Shown here in pieces: positions 1 through 6,911 of a stretch of 11,697 nucleotides of DNA (positions are counted from its first letter, which is position 1; every line of letters begins with the position of its first letter). The stretch is from REEB470 sp032117095 (GTDB lineage: Bacteria; Bacillota; Bacilli; Paenibacillales; YIM-B00363), in the NCBI GenBank assembly GCA_032117095.1, contig JAULZZ010000056.1:1-11697 (forward strand). The letters run 5' to 3'. Below the pieces are notes generated by a model. It made no database searches, was not told where the DNA came from, and was given only the letters and a program-made list of their open reading frames with translations. A program made the position numbers and the translations under genes.

Positions 1-751
1 CTTCATGGTCTACAGGGATAATTTCGTTGTAAATTTTCGTATCCAAAATGTCTGGTACGAATCCTGCGCCGATGCCTTGAATTTTATGAGGACCTGGATT
101 TCCCCCTGACAACACGGGCGACGCCTTTGGTTCGACCGCAAAAATTTGGATGTGCGGAAAATGCTGGCGTAACACTTCGCCTGCGCCGGTAATCGTGCCC
201 CCTGTGCCAATGCCCGCCACAAATGCATCGAGTTTCCCGTCTGCAGCGGTGATCGCTTCGACAATTTCTGGTCCCGTCGTTTTGCGATGAATCTCCACAT
301 TCGCTTGGTTTTTGAACTGTTGGGGCATGTAATAACTGGGGTTTTCGGCAGCGAGTTGTTCCGCCCTGCGGATCGCCCCCTTCATCCCTTCGGACCCTGG
401 TGTCAGCACCAACTTCGCCCCGTATGCGCGCAACAAATTACGGCGTTCCATGCTCATCGTCTCAGGCATGACCAAAATTGCTTTGTACCCGAGAGCGGCA
501 GCGACCATCGCCAACCCAATTCCCGTATTGCCACTCGTCGGCTCGATCAGCGTATCGCCTGGCTTGATCCGCCCTTCGCGCTGTGCGGTTTCGATCATGG
601 AAATGGCGATGCGGTCTTTTACACTGGCACCTGGATTTTGGTATTCCAACTTTACGTAAATTTCTGCACTGCCTTCTGGGACGACACGGCGTAGCTGGAC
701 TAACGGAGTGCCTCCAATCAACTGCGTAACATTTTGTACAAGACGAGACAT
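1..751 (-). CDS. cysK: Cysteine synthase A (O-acetylserine sulfhydrylase), 3' end missing
   Basis: This is a PLP-dependent fold-type II enzyme that makes L-cysteine from O-acetylserine and sulfide in the cytoplasm. Translating the minus strand from the ATG at 751 gives 250 codons before the left edge; the family is about 305-310 residues, so roughly the last 60 are outside the window. Visible hallmarks are IGGTPLV near residue 12, NPGASVKDR with the Schiff-base lysine at about residue 45, the substrate loop EPTSGNTGIG, and the phosphate-binding loop GIGTGGTITG. The start is supported by a GAGGAGG Shine-Dalgarno at 769-763, 11 nt upstream. It lies 82 nt downstream of hslO, the neighbour order found in Bacillus apart from a missing prsA-like gene (yacD). 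Start and reading frame are intact. The close paralogue CysM cannot be fully excluded from a partial sequence, but gene context favours CysK. Confidence 0.95.
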   Translation of the reverse strand, partial: MSRLVQNVTQLIGGTPLVQLRRVVPEGSAEIYVKLEYQNPGASVKDRIAISMIETAQREGRIKPGDTLIEPTSGNTGIGLAMVAAALGYKAILVMPETMSMERRNLLRAYGAKLVLTPGSEGMKGAIRRAEQLAAENPSYYMPQQFKNQANVEIHRKTTGPEIVEAITAADGKLDAFVAGIGTGGTITGAGEVLRQHFPHIQIFAVEPKASPVLSGGNPGPHKIQGIGAGFVPDILDTKIYNEIIPVDHE

Positions 752-770
752 ACGGATCGATTCCTCCTCT

Positions 771-782
771 GAATTTTAATTC
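771..782 (-). promoter_or_regulatory. Inverted repeat in the cysK leader
   Basis: A perfect 5-bp inverted repeat with a 2-nt centre (GAATT-TT-AATTC) lies immediately upstream of the cysK Shine-Dalgarno, in the 82-nt gap behind hslO. On the minus strand the site reads GGAATTAAAATTC. Bacillus cysK is controlled by the repressor CymR, whose reported box includes a GGAATT element, but the rest of that box does not align convincingly here. I see no clear sigma-A promoter in this gap. It could be an operator or simply AT-rich chance symmetry. Confidence 0.22.
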
Positions 783-833
783 CGACCAAAAGACTTTGTA
801 TTGACGTTATCTTAACAATTTTTGTCGATGGTG

Positions 834-1718
834 TCAACGGGGCGCATGACATTGTGCTTGCAACAAAACGAGCGTGGCAGGGGTGACCGTATACGTCGTG
901 TTGCAAAAATGACAAACGACGTGTGTGTCGGTGTTTTCGGCGACCATGTCCGCAAGTTCGCTTGCCCCCAGCGCGATCAACGTCCGATGAATGCGCTCCT
1001 CGCTACATTTGCATAAAAATTGTACGGGATGACGTTGCAAATAGCGGGGCTGTGGCACGACCATGGCAATGAGCTGTTCCAGCGTAATGCCCTGTTGCAG
1101 GAGCGTCGTGAGCGCAGGCAACGTGGCGAGATGTTGCTCTATCGTGTCGAGCCATGGGGCTTCAACACCAGGCATGCATTGGACGATAAGCCCCCCTGCC
1201 TGCTGCACAGACAACGTGGGATTGACCAACACCCCTAAGGCAACTGCAGTGGGGGTTTGCTCCGAAAGTGCAAAATATGTCGTAAAATCTTCGGCGATTT
1301 CTCCGGAAACGAGGGGGACAGCCCCCCGATACGGTTCACGCAAGCGCAAGTCTTTGGTGATGTACAGATCGCCCTTGCCTACTGCACCCGCTACATCGAG
1401 TTTTCCACGTGCATTCAAAGGAAGGTGCGTTTGTGGTTCATCTGCATAGCCTCGCACGTTTCCAGACGCATCCGCTACGACGATGATTTGACCGAGTGGC
1501 CCGTCCCCTTTGATTTGGATGGTCACGGTTTCATCGTTTTTCAACATCGCCCCCATCAACACCGCCGCGGTCATCGTCCGTCCGACTGCCGCCGTAGCGG
1601 TCGGATACATGGCATGTTTTTGGCGCATGGTCTCGACCGTCTGCGTCGTTCGTGCCGCAAACACACGTACCGCTCCGTCATAGGCAGTCGCACTTATCCA
1701 TTCATCGCTGTATTGCAC
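834..1718 (-). CDS. hslO: Redox-regulated holdase chaperone Hsp33
   Basis: Hsp33 is a cytoplasmic holdase switched on by oxidation and unfolding: its C-terminal cysteines bind zinc when reduced and form disulfides under oxidative stress. The C-terminal motif is intact as CKC (C236, C238) and CHFC (C269, C272). Family blocks upstream include AARTTQTVE, PTATAAVGR, GAMLKNDETVTIQIKGDGPLG, GKLDVAGAVG, VSGEIAEDFT and ALGVLVNP. I chose the GTG at 1718 because a GGGAGG Shine-Dalgarno (1732-1727) sits 8 nt upstream and the resulting 294 residues match the usual length of about 290; homologues also begin just before the YDGAVRVFAARTT block. The frame stays open 46 codons further to an ATG at 1856, but that extension has no Hsp33 similarity. 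It follows coaX by 142 nt and precedes cysK. Confidence 0.96.
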   Translation of the reverse strand: MQYSDEWISATAYDGAVRVFAARTTQTVETMRQKHAMYPTATAAVGRTMTAAVLMGAMLKNDETVTIQIKGDGPLGQIIVVADASGNVRGYADEPQTHLPLNARGKLDVAGAVGKGDLYITKDLRLREPYRGAVPLVSGEIAEDFTTYFALSEQTPTAVALGVLVNPTLSVQQAGGLIVQCMPGVEAPWLDTIEQHLATLPALTTLLQQGITLEQLIAMVVPQPRYLQRHPVQFLCKCSEERIHRTLIALGASELADMVAENTDTHVVCHFCNTTYTVTPATLVLLQAQCHAPR

Positions 1719-1758
1719 AAAATCCACCTCCCGATACAATACTAAACACGGATTAAAA

Positions 1759-1782
1759 GCATCAATGCAAAGGGCTCCCTTT
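1759..1782 (-). other. Two adjacent small inverted repeats between coaX and hslO
   Basis: Two perfect inverted repeats lie back to back: AAAGGG-CT-CCCTTT (1769-1782) and GCAT-CA-ATGC (1759-1768). Read on the minus strand, the pair is followed by TTTTAAT. They sit in the 142-nt gap between the coaX stop and the hslO GTG. They could form a weak terminator for the coaX transcript, a leader structure for hslO, or a DNA-binding site. The stems are short and the loops tight, and no convincing promoter was found beside them, so the function is open. Confidence 0.28.
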
Positions 1783-1860
1783 TGTGAGAAAGAAAAAGGC
1801 GTGTTGCCCGATCGTATATCTGTATGAAAATACGGTTTCGTGTTCGCATCCACCACGTCA

Positions 1861-2637
1861 TTACGACGGAGATGTTTGCTGGGATCGTGCGATTGCCGCT
1901 AGACCGATGAGTGTGAGGTGTGGCTCCACATGCGTAATGGTCTGCGTTTCGGGTGCCAGCAACGTCGCCAATCCCCCCGTTGCCACGACAGGGGCTGTCG
2001 TATCGTACGCACGCCAAATGCGTTGCACAATCCCATCGACTTGACCCGCAAAGCCATATAAAATGCCCGCCTGCATCGCTTCGATCGTCGAATTTCCGAT
2101 CAACCGCTTTGGTTTTGCCAATTCAATACGGGGCAATTTTGCTGCCCGCATGTACAACGCTTCGGTAGAAATGGCCACCCCTGGTGCAATCACACCCCCC
2201 ACATATTGTGCGGATGCATTGATGTAACACACCGTCGTCGCCGTGCCAAAATCCACGATCAACAACGGTGCGCCGTACTGCTGAATGCCCGCGACCGCAT
2301 TGACGATGCGATCCGCCCCGACCTCTTGGGGGTTGTCATAGGCAAACACAAGTCCCGTATGCGTAGACGCATCGACGAACTGTGGCTTCTGTGAAAAATA
2401 TTTTTGGCACATGTCGTCCCATTGAGCATGGAGTGGGGGAACCACAGAGGCGACCATCGTCTTCGTAATGTGTTGGGGCGATACGTTTTCATAACGAAAT
2501 AATTGCATCAATGTCATGGCGATTTCATCGGCTGTCGCATTACGTTTCGTGGCAATACGCCAGTGATAACACAGTTTCTCTTGTGCGAACAACCCGAGCG
2601 TAGTGTTCGTATTGCCAATATCGACGACAAATATCAT
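1861..2637 (-). CDS. coaX: Type III pantothenate kinase
   Basis: CoaX phosphorylates pantothenate to 4'-phosphopantothenate, the first step of CoA synthesis, and is the potassium-dependent, acetyl-CoA-insensitive class of the enzyme. It belongs to the ASKHA fold. Signature elements are the N-terminal phosphate loop DIGNTNTTLG (from residue 6), GADRIVNA (107-114) with the likely catalytic aspartate D109, DFGTATT (129-135), GGVIAPGV (147-154) and the late ATGG (219-222). Length is 258 residues, normal for the family. The ATG at 2637 overlaps the nadC TGA in an ATGA junction, so the two are probably translationally coupled. In Bacillus coaX directly follows ftsH; here the nad genes intervene. 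The gene ends in TAA with no strong terminator behind it. Confidence 0.96.
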   Translation of the reverse strand: MIFVVDIGNTNTTLGLFAQEKLCYHWRIATKRNATADEIAMTLMQLFRYENVSPQHITKTMVASVVPPLHAQWDDMCQKYFSQKPQFVDASTHTGLVFAYDNPQEVGADRIVNAVAGIQQYGAPLLIVDFGTATTVCYINASAQYVGGVIAPGVAISTEALYMRAAKLPRIELAKPKRLIGNSTIEAMQAGILYGFAGQVDGIVQRIWRAYDTTAPVVATGGLATLLAPETQTITHVEPHLTLIGLAAIARSQQTSPS

Positions 2638-3512
2638 CTGTGATGCTCCACTCCCTTAGGCATGTCCAAATCCAGTGAAATGTCGAGCGCACGTACCGAA
2701 TGCGTCAGTGCCCCTACCGAAATCACGTCAACTCCACACGTGGCATAGTGGTGTATGTTCCCGAGATGAACCCCTCCCGACACTTCGATGCCCATGAGGG
2801 GGCGGTGCGTGCGAATGAGCTGTACAGCTTGGTGAATGGTGTCCATGTCCATATTGTCCAACATAATAAAATCGACAGACGGTTGGGGCATCCTGCACAC
2901 CGCCAACACGTCTTCCAATGTCTCGACTTCCACTTCAATTTTGGTCATGTGGGATACATAAGCACGGGCACGCTCCACCGCTTCGACAACACCGCCCGCA
3001 GCCTTGCGATGGTTGTCCTTGATGAGCACGGCATCCCATAAATTAAACCGATGCGCGTATCCCCCCCCAACACGTACCGCATACTTTTCGAGCACGCGCA
3101 ATCCCGGTGTCGTTTTGCGTGTGTCGACGATGCGCACCGTCGCGGTACCGAGGGCTTCCACAAATGCGCGTGTTTGGGTGGCGATCCCCGACAAGCGTTG
3201 CAACAGATTCAAGGCAACACGTTCGGCGGCGAGGATGCTACGGGTATTGCCTTCTATCGTGAGGAGCACATCGCCGGGGCGCACGTTTTGTCCGTCTGAA
3301 CACCCTTCGACAAATTGCAACGTTGGATCCACCGTCATAAATACGGAAGACGCCACAGAAAGCCCTGCGACAATGCCGGCTTGTTTGGCTTGTACAAAAG
3401 CACGACTTTGATGTCCCGACGGCACAGTCGCCTCGCTCGTGACGTCCCCCCACCCAATATCTTCGCGCAACCATAAATCAATTTGACCACGGTCAAGTTG
3501 TATACGTGCCAT
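2634..3512 (-). CDS. nadC: Nicotinate-nucleotide pyrophosphorylase (quinolinate phosphoribosyltransferase)
   Basis: NadC converts quinolinate and PRPP to nicotinate mononucleotide, CO2 and pyrophosphate, where de novo NAD synthesis joins salvage. The 292 residues match the family. Visible motifs are GDVTSEA (22-28), ERVALNLLQRLSGIAT (97-112), the quinolinate-binding stretch DTRKTTPGLR (130-139), GGGYAHRFNL (149-158), KDNH (165-168), the acidic E195 region, D219 in IMLDN, EVSGG (243-247) and SVGALTHS (265-272). The ATG at 3512 has a GAGGAGA Shine-Dalgarno (3528-3522) 9 nt upstream. Its stop overlaps the coaX start. Upstream lies one copy of the 23-bp direct repeat and then the inserted AT-rich segment, which separates nadC from nadB by 782 nt, so nadC may now depend on read-through of the insert or on an unrecognised promoter. 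Confidence 0.97.
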   Translation of the reverse strand: MARIQLDRGQIDLWLREDIGWGDVTSEATVPSGHQSRAFVQAKQAGIVAGLSVASSVFMTVDPTLQFVEGCSDGQNVRPGDVLLTIEGNTRSILAAERVALNLLQRLSGIATQTRAFVEALGTATVRIVDTRKTTPGLRVLEKYAVRVGGGYAHRFNLWDAVLIKDNHRKAAGGVVEAVERARAYVSHMTKIEVEVETLEDVLAVCRMPQPSVDFIMLDNMDMDTIHQAVQLIRTHRPLMGIEVSGGVHLGNIHHYATCGVDVISVGALTHSVRALDISLDLDMPKGVEHHR

Positions 3513-3534
3513 CCGCTACCGTCTCCTCAGACGA

Positions 3535-3557
3535 AATGTGTGTCCCGCGATCGATCC
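3535..3557. repeat. 23-bp direct repeat, nadC-proximal copy
   Basis: This copy begins AATGTGTG and ends CGATCGATCC on the plus strand and is identical over all 23 positions to 4265-4287. The bases just outside differ (A versus T on the left, T versus A on the right), so the identity stops sharply. It includes the palindrome GATCGATC. It lies 22 nt upstream of the nadC ATG, just beyond the Shine-Dalgarno. An exact 23-bp match 730 bp apart is very unlikely by chance and marks one edge of the inserted segment. Confidence 0.93.
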
Positions 3558-3590
3558 TCTGATACTCATCCGTATTTCAAAATCAATACC

Positions 3591-3621
3591 AAAAATTTAA
3601 TCGTTTTAAAAATAAATTTTT
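3591..3621 (-). terminator. AT-only inverted repeat behind the inserted gene, possible weak terminator
   Basis: AAAAATTTA (3591-3599) and TAAATTTTT (3613-3621) are perfect 9-bp inverted arms around a 13-nt spacer. The structure lies 34 nt downstream of the stop of the inserted gene and upstream of nadC. With no G:C pair in the stem it would be a weak terminator at best, and the T-run is part of the stem. It could reduce read-through from the insert into nadC, or simply reflect the AT-rich composition. Confidence 0.27.
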
Positions 3622-3654
3622 TTAATGTGTTGGGAGCCAAGTTCATTGGGTATC

Positions 3655-4242
3655 CTATTTCACTTCAAAGATCAGCTTGCTATTTCCCGATGTTGAATCA
3701 TCAAAACCACCAATGAGAATATATTTTACACTTGAAGTATCCGTTGAATTTTCTGCGCCAAGAATAATTTCATTTAATTCCTTCCCTGTTTGTGTGAATA
3801 TATCACCAACATTCAATTCTTTTCCAGTTGCATCAAAAAGACTAAAATATGCTACTTTCTCTACAAAATTTTTAGGATGGTCGCCTGCTGTCGAAATAAC
3901 AATGACATTTGATAACGTCTCACCTGTATTTACAGCGTGCTGTGGTTTGAATTGTACTTTATCGATATTAACAATAATATACGAACCATCATCATTTTTA
4001 TATTCCGTATCAGCTCTGTAAATTGTACCTATTTCTCCAACTAATGCGGTGTTTTTTAACGCTAAGGATTCAATCGTTATATCAACTGGTTCGTCGCTAA
4101 ACGAAGAAACGACCCCAATGAAGATAACAATGAATGCCCAAAGCAGTCCCCACAATCTTGTAACAGTGCTTAACCGTTTCCATTGGACGAATATCATGAT
4201 AAAAGGCAAGAAAATCCAACCGAATGCCTTTAATACGATCAC
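3655..4242 (-). CDS. Hypothetical membrane-anchored protein, possible DUF4352/telokin-like ectodomain
   Basis: I do not recognise this 195-residue protein. Two hydrophobic segments, about residues 6-20 and 30-48, flank a short basic loop (KRLSTVTR), which predicts a helical hairpin with the loop in the cytoplasm and residues from about 49 to the end outside. The exterior part is acidic (23 Asp/Glu to 12 Lys/Arg by hand count), and the whole protein has no cysteine. The pattern of alternating strands (GSYIIVNIDKVQF at 86, NVIVISTAG at 112, VAYFSLFDATGKEL at 130, and a closing KLIFEVK) resembles DUF4352-type immunoglobulin-like domains of Bacillota surface proteins, but this is a topology impression, not a family assignment. 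The GTG start at 4242 has an AAGGAG site 8 nt upstream. It is the only gene in the repeat-bounded AT-rich insert, runs in the operon direction, and probably relies on nadAB transcription because only 22 nt separate it from the repeat. Confidence 0.8.
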   Translation of the reverse strand: MIVLKAFGWIFLPFIMIFVQWKRLSTVTRLWGLLWAFIVIFIGVVSSFSDEPVDITIESLALKNTALVGEIGTIYRADTEYKNDDGSYIIVNIDKVQFKPQHAVNTGETLSNVIVISTAGDHPKNFVEKVAYFSLFDATGKELNVGDIFTQTGKELNEIILGAENSTDTSSVKYILIGGFDDSTSGNSKLIFEVK

Positions 4243-4264
4243 CTATATCACTCCTTAATATAAT

Positions 4265-4287
4265 AATGTGTGTCCCGCGATCGATCC
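4265..4287. repeat. 23-bp direct repeat, nadB-proximal copy
   Basis: This is the second identical copy of the repeat at 3535-3557, in the same orientation. It begins 7 nt beyond the nadB TAG stop, and the other side adjoins the leader of the inserted gene. The placement, between a stop codon and the next gene's leader, means neither neighbouring coding sequence was damaged. Confidence 0.93.
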
Positions 4288-4294
4288 ACCCCTG

Positions 4295-5911
4295 CTATTC
4301 AAACGGCAACGAAGCGATCGCCAATCCAAACTCCCGATGATGAATGAGATGGCGAATCCACGTTTCATCGTCCCGATCAGGAAAATCCCGCCGATAATGT
4401 CCGCCACGGCTTTCCTCTCTTTTGAGTGCTGCCTGCATGAGCAACAACGCAATCGTCAACAAGTTGGCATACTGGTACTGTTCGCTCGATGACAATTTCG
4501 CATGGAATACCGGCGTCAGTTTGCGCAACTCTTCCAGCCCTTTTTTAAGCCCTCTTTCCTCGCGCACAAGACCTGCATATTTTACCATCATTTTTTGCAA
4601 TTTCAAACGCTTTTCGATGATGGACGGGGCAAACCGTTGTGTGCGCCCCAACTCGATGTGAAAACGAGGAATGTCCTGCGGTTTGTCTGTTTCCATAATC
4701 CGCTTGGCGATCCGTCGCCCAAAAACGACGGCTTCAGACAAGGAGTTGCTCGCCAACCGATTGGCCCCATGCACCCCTGTGGAAGACACTTCCCCACACG
4801 CAAACAACCGCTTTATATTCGACTCCCCGTACAAATCTGTGCGTATGCCCCCCATCATGTAGTGCGCTGCTGGGGCTACAGGGATCCAATCCGTCGACAA
4901 ATCAAGCCCATATTGCAAACAAACTGCGTAGATCGTAGGAAATCGTTGCTCAATCCACTCCGCCGATTCATGGGTCAAGTCCAAATACACGAATGTCGCT
5001 TTTGTTCGCTCCATCTCATGCACAATCCCCCGTGCGACGACATCACGGGGGGCAAGCTCCGCAAGCGGGTGCTCGTGTAGCATAAACCGTTCTCCACTGC
5101 TGTTGCGTAACACCGCACCTTCCCCGCGCAACGCTTCGGAGATTAAAAAACGAGGTGCCCCGGGATACGTCAATGCAGTGGGATGAAACTGTACAAACTC
5201 CAAGTCACGCAAAATCGCACCCGCCCGATACGCAATCGCCATCCCATCGCCTGTGGCAATCTCTGGGTTTGTTGTATAGCGATACAGTTGCCCAACGCCT
5301 CCCGTACAGATAACGGTCGCTTTCGCATGCAAAAACACCCGTTCTCCTGACGGGCGTTCGATGATCGCACCGTAGCATTCGCCATCTTGGGTCACAACAT
5401 CCATACAAAAATGTTCATCCCATACGGTAATTTGCTCATTTTTTCTGATCGCCTCGGTCAGCGCCCGCACGATTTCCGCACCCGTTGCATCGCCTTGTGC
5501 ATGCAAAATACGCCTCTGGCTGTGCGCACCTTCACGTGTCAAGTCATACTGCCCGTCTTCTGTGCGATCAAACCGTGTGCCTAGGCGAATGAGTTCCAAC
5601 ACCGCCTCTGACCCTTCGTGCACCAATACATCTACCGCACGCATCGTACACAGGCCCGCTCCCGAAATAAACGTATCCTGCCGATGGTACAATGGCGAGT
5701 CGTCTTGGGAAATGACCGCTGCAATCCCACCTTGTGCATAACGGGTATTGCTTTCATGCAGTGATTTTTTGGCAATGATGACGACGCGATGATCTTTTGC
5801 TACTTGTAAAGCAGTATACAAGCCCGCAATCCCTGCGCCCACCACAATGACATCCGTATGCACATGCGGAATACTGGCAATGTCGATATCAACGAGTGTA
5901 CGCGGAATCAT
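4295..5911 (-). CDS. nadB: L-aspartate oxidase
   Basis: NadB is an FAD-dependent oxidase of the succinate dehydrogenase/fumarate reductase flavoprotein family; it oxidises L-aspartate to iminoaspartate, which NadA consumes. Visible features are the FAD-binding GAGIAG (25-30), NTRYAQGGIAA (55-65), HPTAL (243-247), ISEALRGEGA (257-266), the PRDVVARGI active-site stretch (288-296), AHYMMGGIRTD (349-359), ACGEVSSTGVHGANRLASNS (371-390) and the C-terminal SRGGHYRRDFP (501-511). The ATG at 5911 gives 538 residues, the normal length, places the FAD motif at the usual distance, and leaves 19 nt after nadA with an AAAGGCAGG site upstream. A GTG one codon earlier (5914) is an alternative. A longer open frame to an ATG at 5980 would overlap nadA by 50 nt and adds a cysteine-rich tail not expected in the family. 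The 23-bp repeat begins 7 nt after the TAG stop. Confidence 0.96.
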   Translation of the reverse strand: MIPRTLVDIDIASIPHVHTDVIVVGAGIAGLYTALQVAKDHRVVIIAKKSLHESNTRYAQGGIAAVISQDDSPLYHRQDTFISGAGLCTMRAVDVLVHEGSEAVLELIRLGTRFDRTEDGQYDLTREGAHSQRRILHAQGDATGAEIVRALTEAIRKNEQITVWDEHFCMDVVTQDGECYGAIIERPSGERVFLHAKATVICTGGVGQLYRYTTNPEIATGDGMAIAYRAGAILRDLEFVQFHPTALTYPGAPRFLISEALRGEGAVLRNSSGERFMLHEHPLAELAPRDVVARGIVHEMERTKATFVYLDLTHESAEWIEQRFPTIYAVCLQYGLDLSTDWIPVAPAAHYMMGGIRTDLYGESNIKRLFACGEVSSTGVHGANRLASNSLSEAVVFGRRIAKRIMETDKPQDIPRFHIELGRTQRFAPSIIEKRLKLQKMMVKYAGLVREERGLKKGLEELRKLTPVFHAKLSSSEQYQYANLLTIALLLMQAALKREESRGGHYRRDFPDRDDETWIRHLIHHREFGLAIASLPFE

Positions 5912-5930
5912 CACATGTAGCCTGCCTTTC

Positions 5931-6893
5931 TCACTGAACTTGCAACATGCGTTCGAGCGACAAACGCGCTTGATCGGCAATCTTGGGCGGAACGTATATT
6001 TCTGGTTGCATCGTTTCGAGACACCGCACGAGCTTTTTGAGATTGTTCACTTTCATGTTGGGGCATACCAAATATTTGGAGGCAAAATGAAACGTTTTGT
6101 GTGGGCTGTCTTGGCGCAACGGATACCCTGTGCCATCTTCTGTCCCGATAATAAATTCGTGATGCGGCGAGTTTTTGCAATATTCCAAAATCGCGGTCGT
6201 ACTGCCTACAAAGTCCGCACATTGCACGACTTCAGGGCGACATTCTGGATGTACGACGACGATCGCTTCCGGATATTTTGCCCGCATCTCATCGAGGTCT
6301 TTGACGGTCAACATATCATGCGTATTGCAGTACCCTTCCCACAAAATCATCTTCTTGTCGGTGAACTGTTGCACATAATGACCCAAATTTTTATCGGGCA
6401 CCCAAATGATCTCGTCTGCATCCAACGATTGGATGACTTTGATCGCATTCGAAGACGTGCAACAAATGTCCGTCTCTGCCTTAATTTCTGCGGAGGAATT
6501 GATGTAGGTGACCACTTTTGCATGGGGGTGTTGCTGTTTTAGTTTGCGCAACCCTTCTACGTGCACCATGTCTGCCATCGGACATCCTGCTCGCTCATCG
6601 GGGATGAGCACCGTCTTATCTGGGGCCAATATTTTGGCACTTTCACCCATAAAATGTACGCCACAGAAAACGATCACTGCAGCATCGGTCTGCGCCGCAC
6701 GTTGTGCCAACAAAAACGAGTCTCCTCGAAAATCTGCCACCGCCTGTACTTCATCGCGTTGGTAATAATGCGCCAACACGATCGCATCACGTTCTTTTTT
6801 TAGCTGTGCTAACCGCTCGCTTAATCGTTCATTTTGTTCCTGTCTTTGTGCGCGTAATTGTTCTTCATGTAGTAAAGGTGCTGCAAGTGCCAT
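5931..6893 (-). CDS. nadA: Quinolinate synthase (iron-sulfur enzyme)
   Basis: NadA condenses iminoaspartate with dihydroxyacetone phosphate to quinolinate using an oxygen-sensitive [4Fe-4S] cluster. The probable cluster ligands are C104 (AGCPMADM), C189 (EGYCNTH) and C277 (LVCPNMK), whose spacing (85 and 88 residues) matches the three-cysteine family. Other landmarks are LAHYYQRDEVQ (40-50), FCGVHFMGESAKIL (76-89), TYINSSAE (129-136), CCTSSNA (144-150) and GTEDG (250-254). At 320 residues it is the compact form rather than the roughly 370-residue Bacillus subtilis form, and its first 30 residues look like a charged helix. The ATG at 6893 follows AAGGAG (6909-6904) by 10 nt. The gene starts 18 nt after the ftsH stop, so it is probably cotranscribed with ftsH; I see no room for a separate operator-controlled promoter. 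Confidence 0.97.
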   Translation of the reverse strand: MALAAPLLHEEQLRAQRQEQNERLSERLAQLKKERDAIVLAHYYQRDEVQAVADFRGDSFLLAQRAAQTDAAVIVFCGVHFMGESAKILAPDKTVLIPDERAGCPMADMVHVEGLRKLKQQHPHAKVVTYINSSAEIKAETDICCTSSNAIKVIQSLDADEIIWVPDKNLGHYVQQFTDKKMILWEGYCNTHDMLTVKDLDEMRAKYPEAIVVVHPECRPEVVQCADFVGSTTAILEYCKNSPHHEFIIGTEDGTGYPLRQDSPHKTFHFASKYLVCPNMKVNNLKKLVRCLETMQPEIYVPPKIADQARLSLERMLQVQ

Positions 6894-6911
6894 CGCCTGT
6901 ACACTCCTTCG

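Larger units (their letters stand above)
3535..4287 (-). mobile_element. Putative small inserted cassette bounded by 23-bp direct repeats
   Basis: The segment between the two repeat copies carries one gene and no nadB or nadC sequence. Hand counts of three 60-base lines inside it (from 3601, 3721 and 3841) give 17, 17 and 21 G+C, against 30 in a nadB line (from 4501), so its composition differs from the neighbours. Deleting one 730-bp period would leave a 52-nt nadB-nadC gap, in keeping with the rest of the operon. There is no transposase, integrase or resolvase, and the internal ends next to the repeats show no inverted repeats that I can see. Possible origins are a non-autonomous element with a long target duplication, capture between dispersed repeats, or site-specific integration with the repeat as the attachment core. 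Only the repeat and the composition shift are directly seen; mobility is inferred. Confidence 0.5.

Noticed and set aside
1257..1745. A 162-codon plus-strand open frame opposite hslO
   Set aside because: It is the shadow of the Hsp33 gene; no family resemblance and no convincing ribosome binding site.
4248..4275. A -10-like TATTAT/TATATT sequence ahead of the inserted gene
   Set aside because: No -35 element stands at a suitable distance, and the motif is expected in such AT-rich DNA.
5912..5980. Longer nadB start at 5980
   Set aside because: It would overlap nadA by 50 nt and add a cysteine-rich tail unlike aspartate oxidases; the start at 5911 fits family length and spacing.
5846..6542. 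A 231-codon plus-strand open frame opposite nadA and the nadB start
   Set aside because: The opposite strand encodes unmistakable NadA and NadB; the open frame follows from their base composition.
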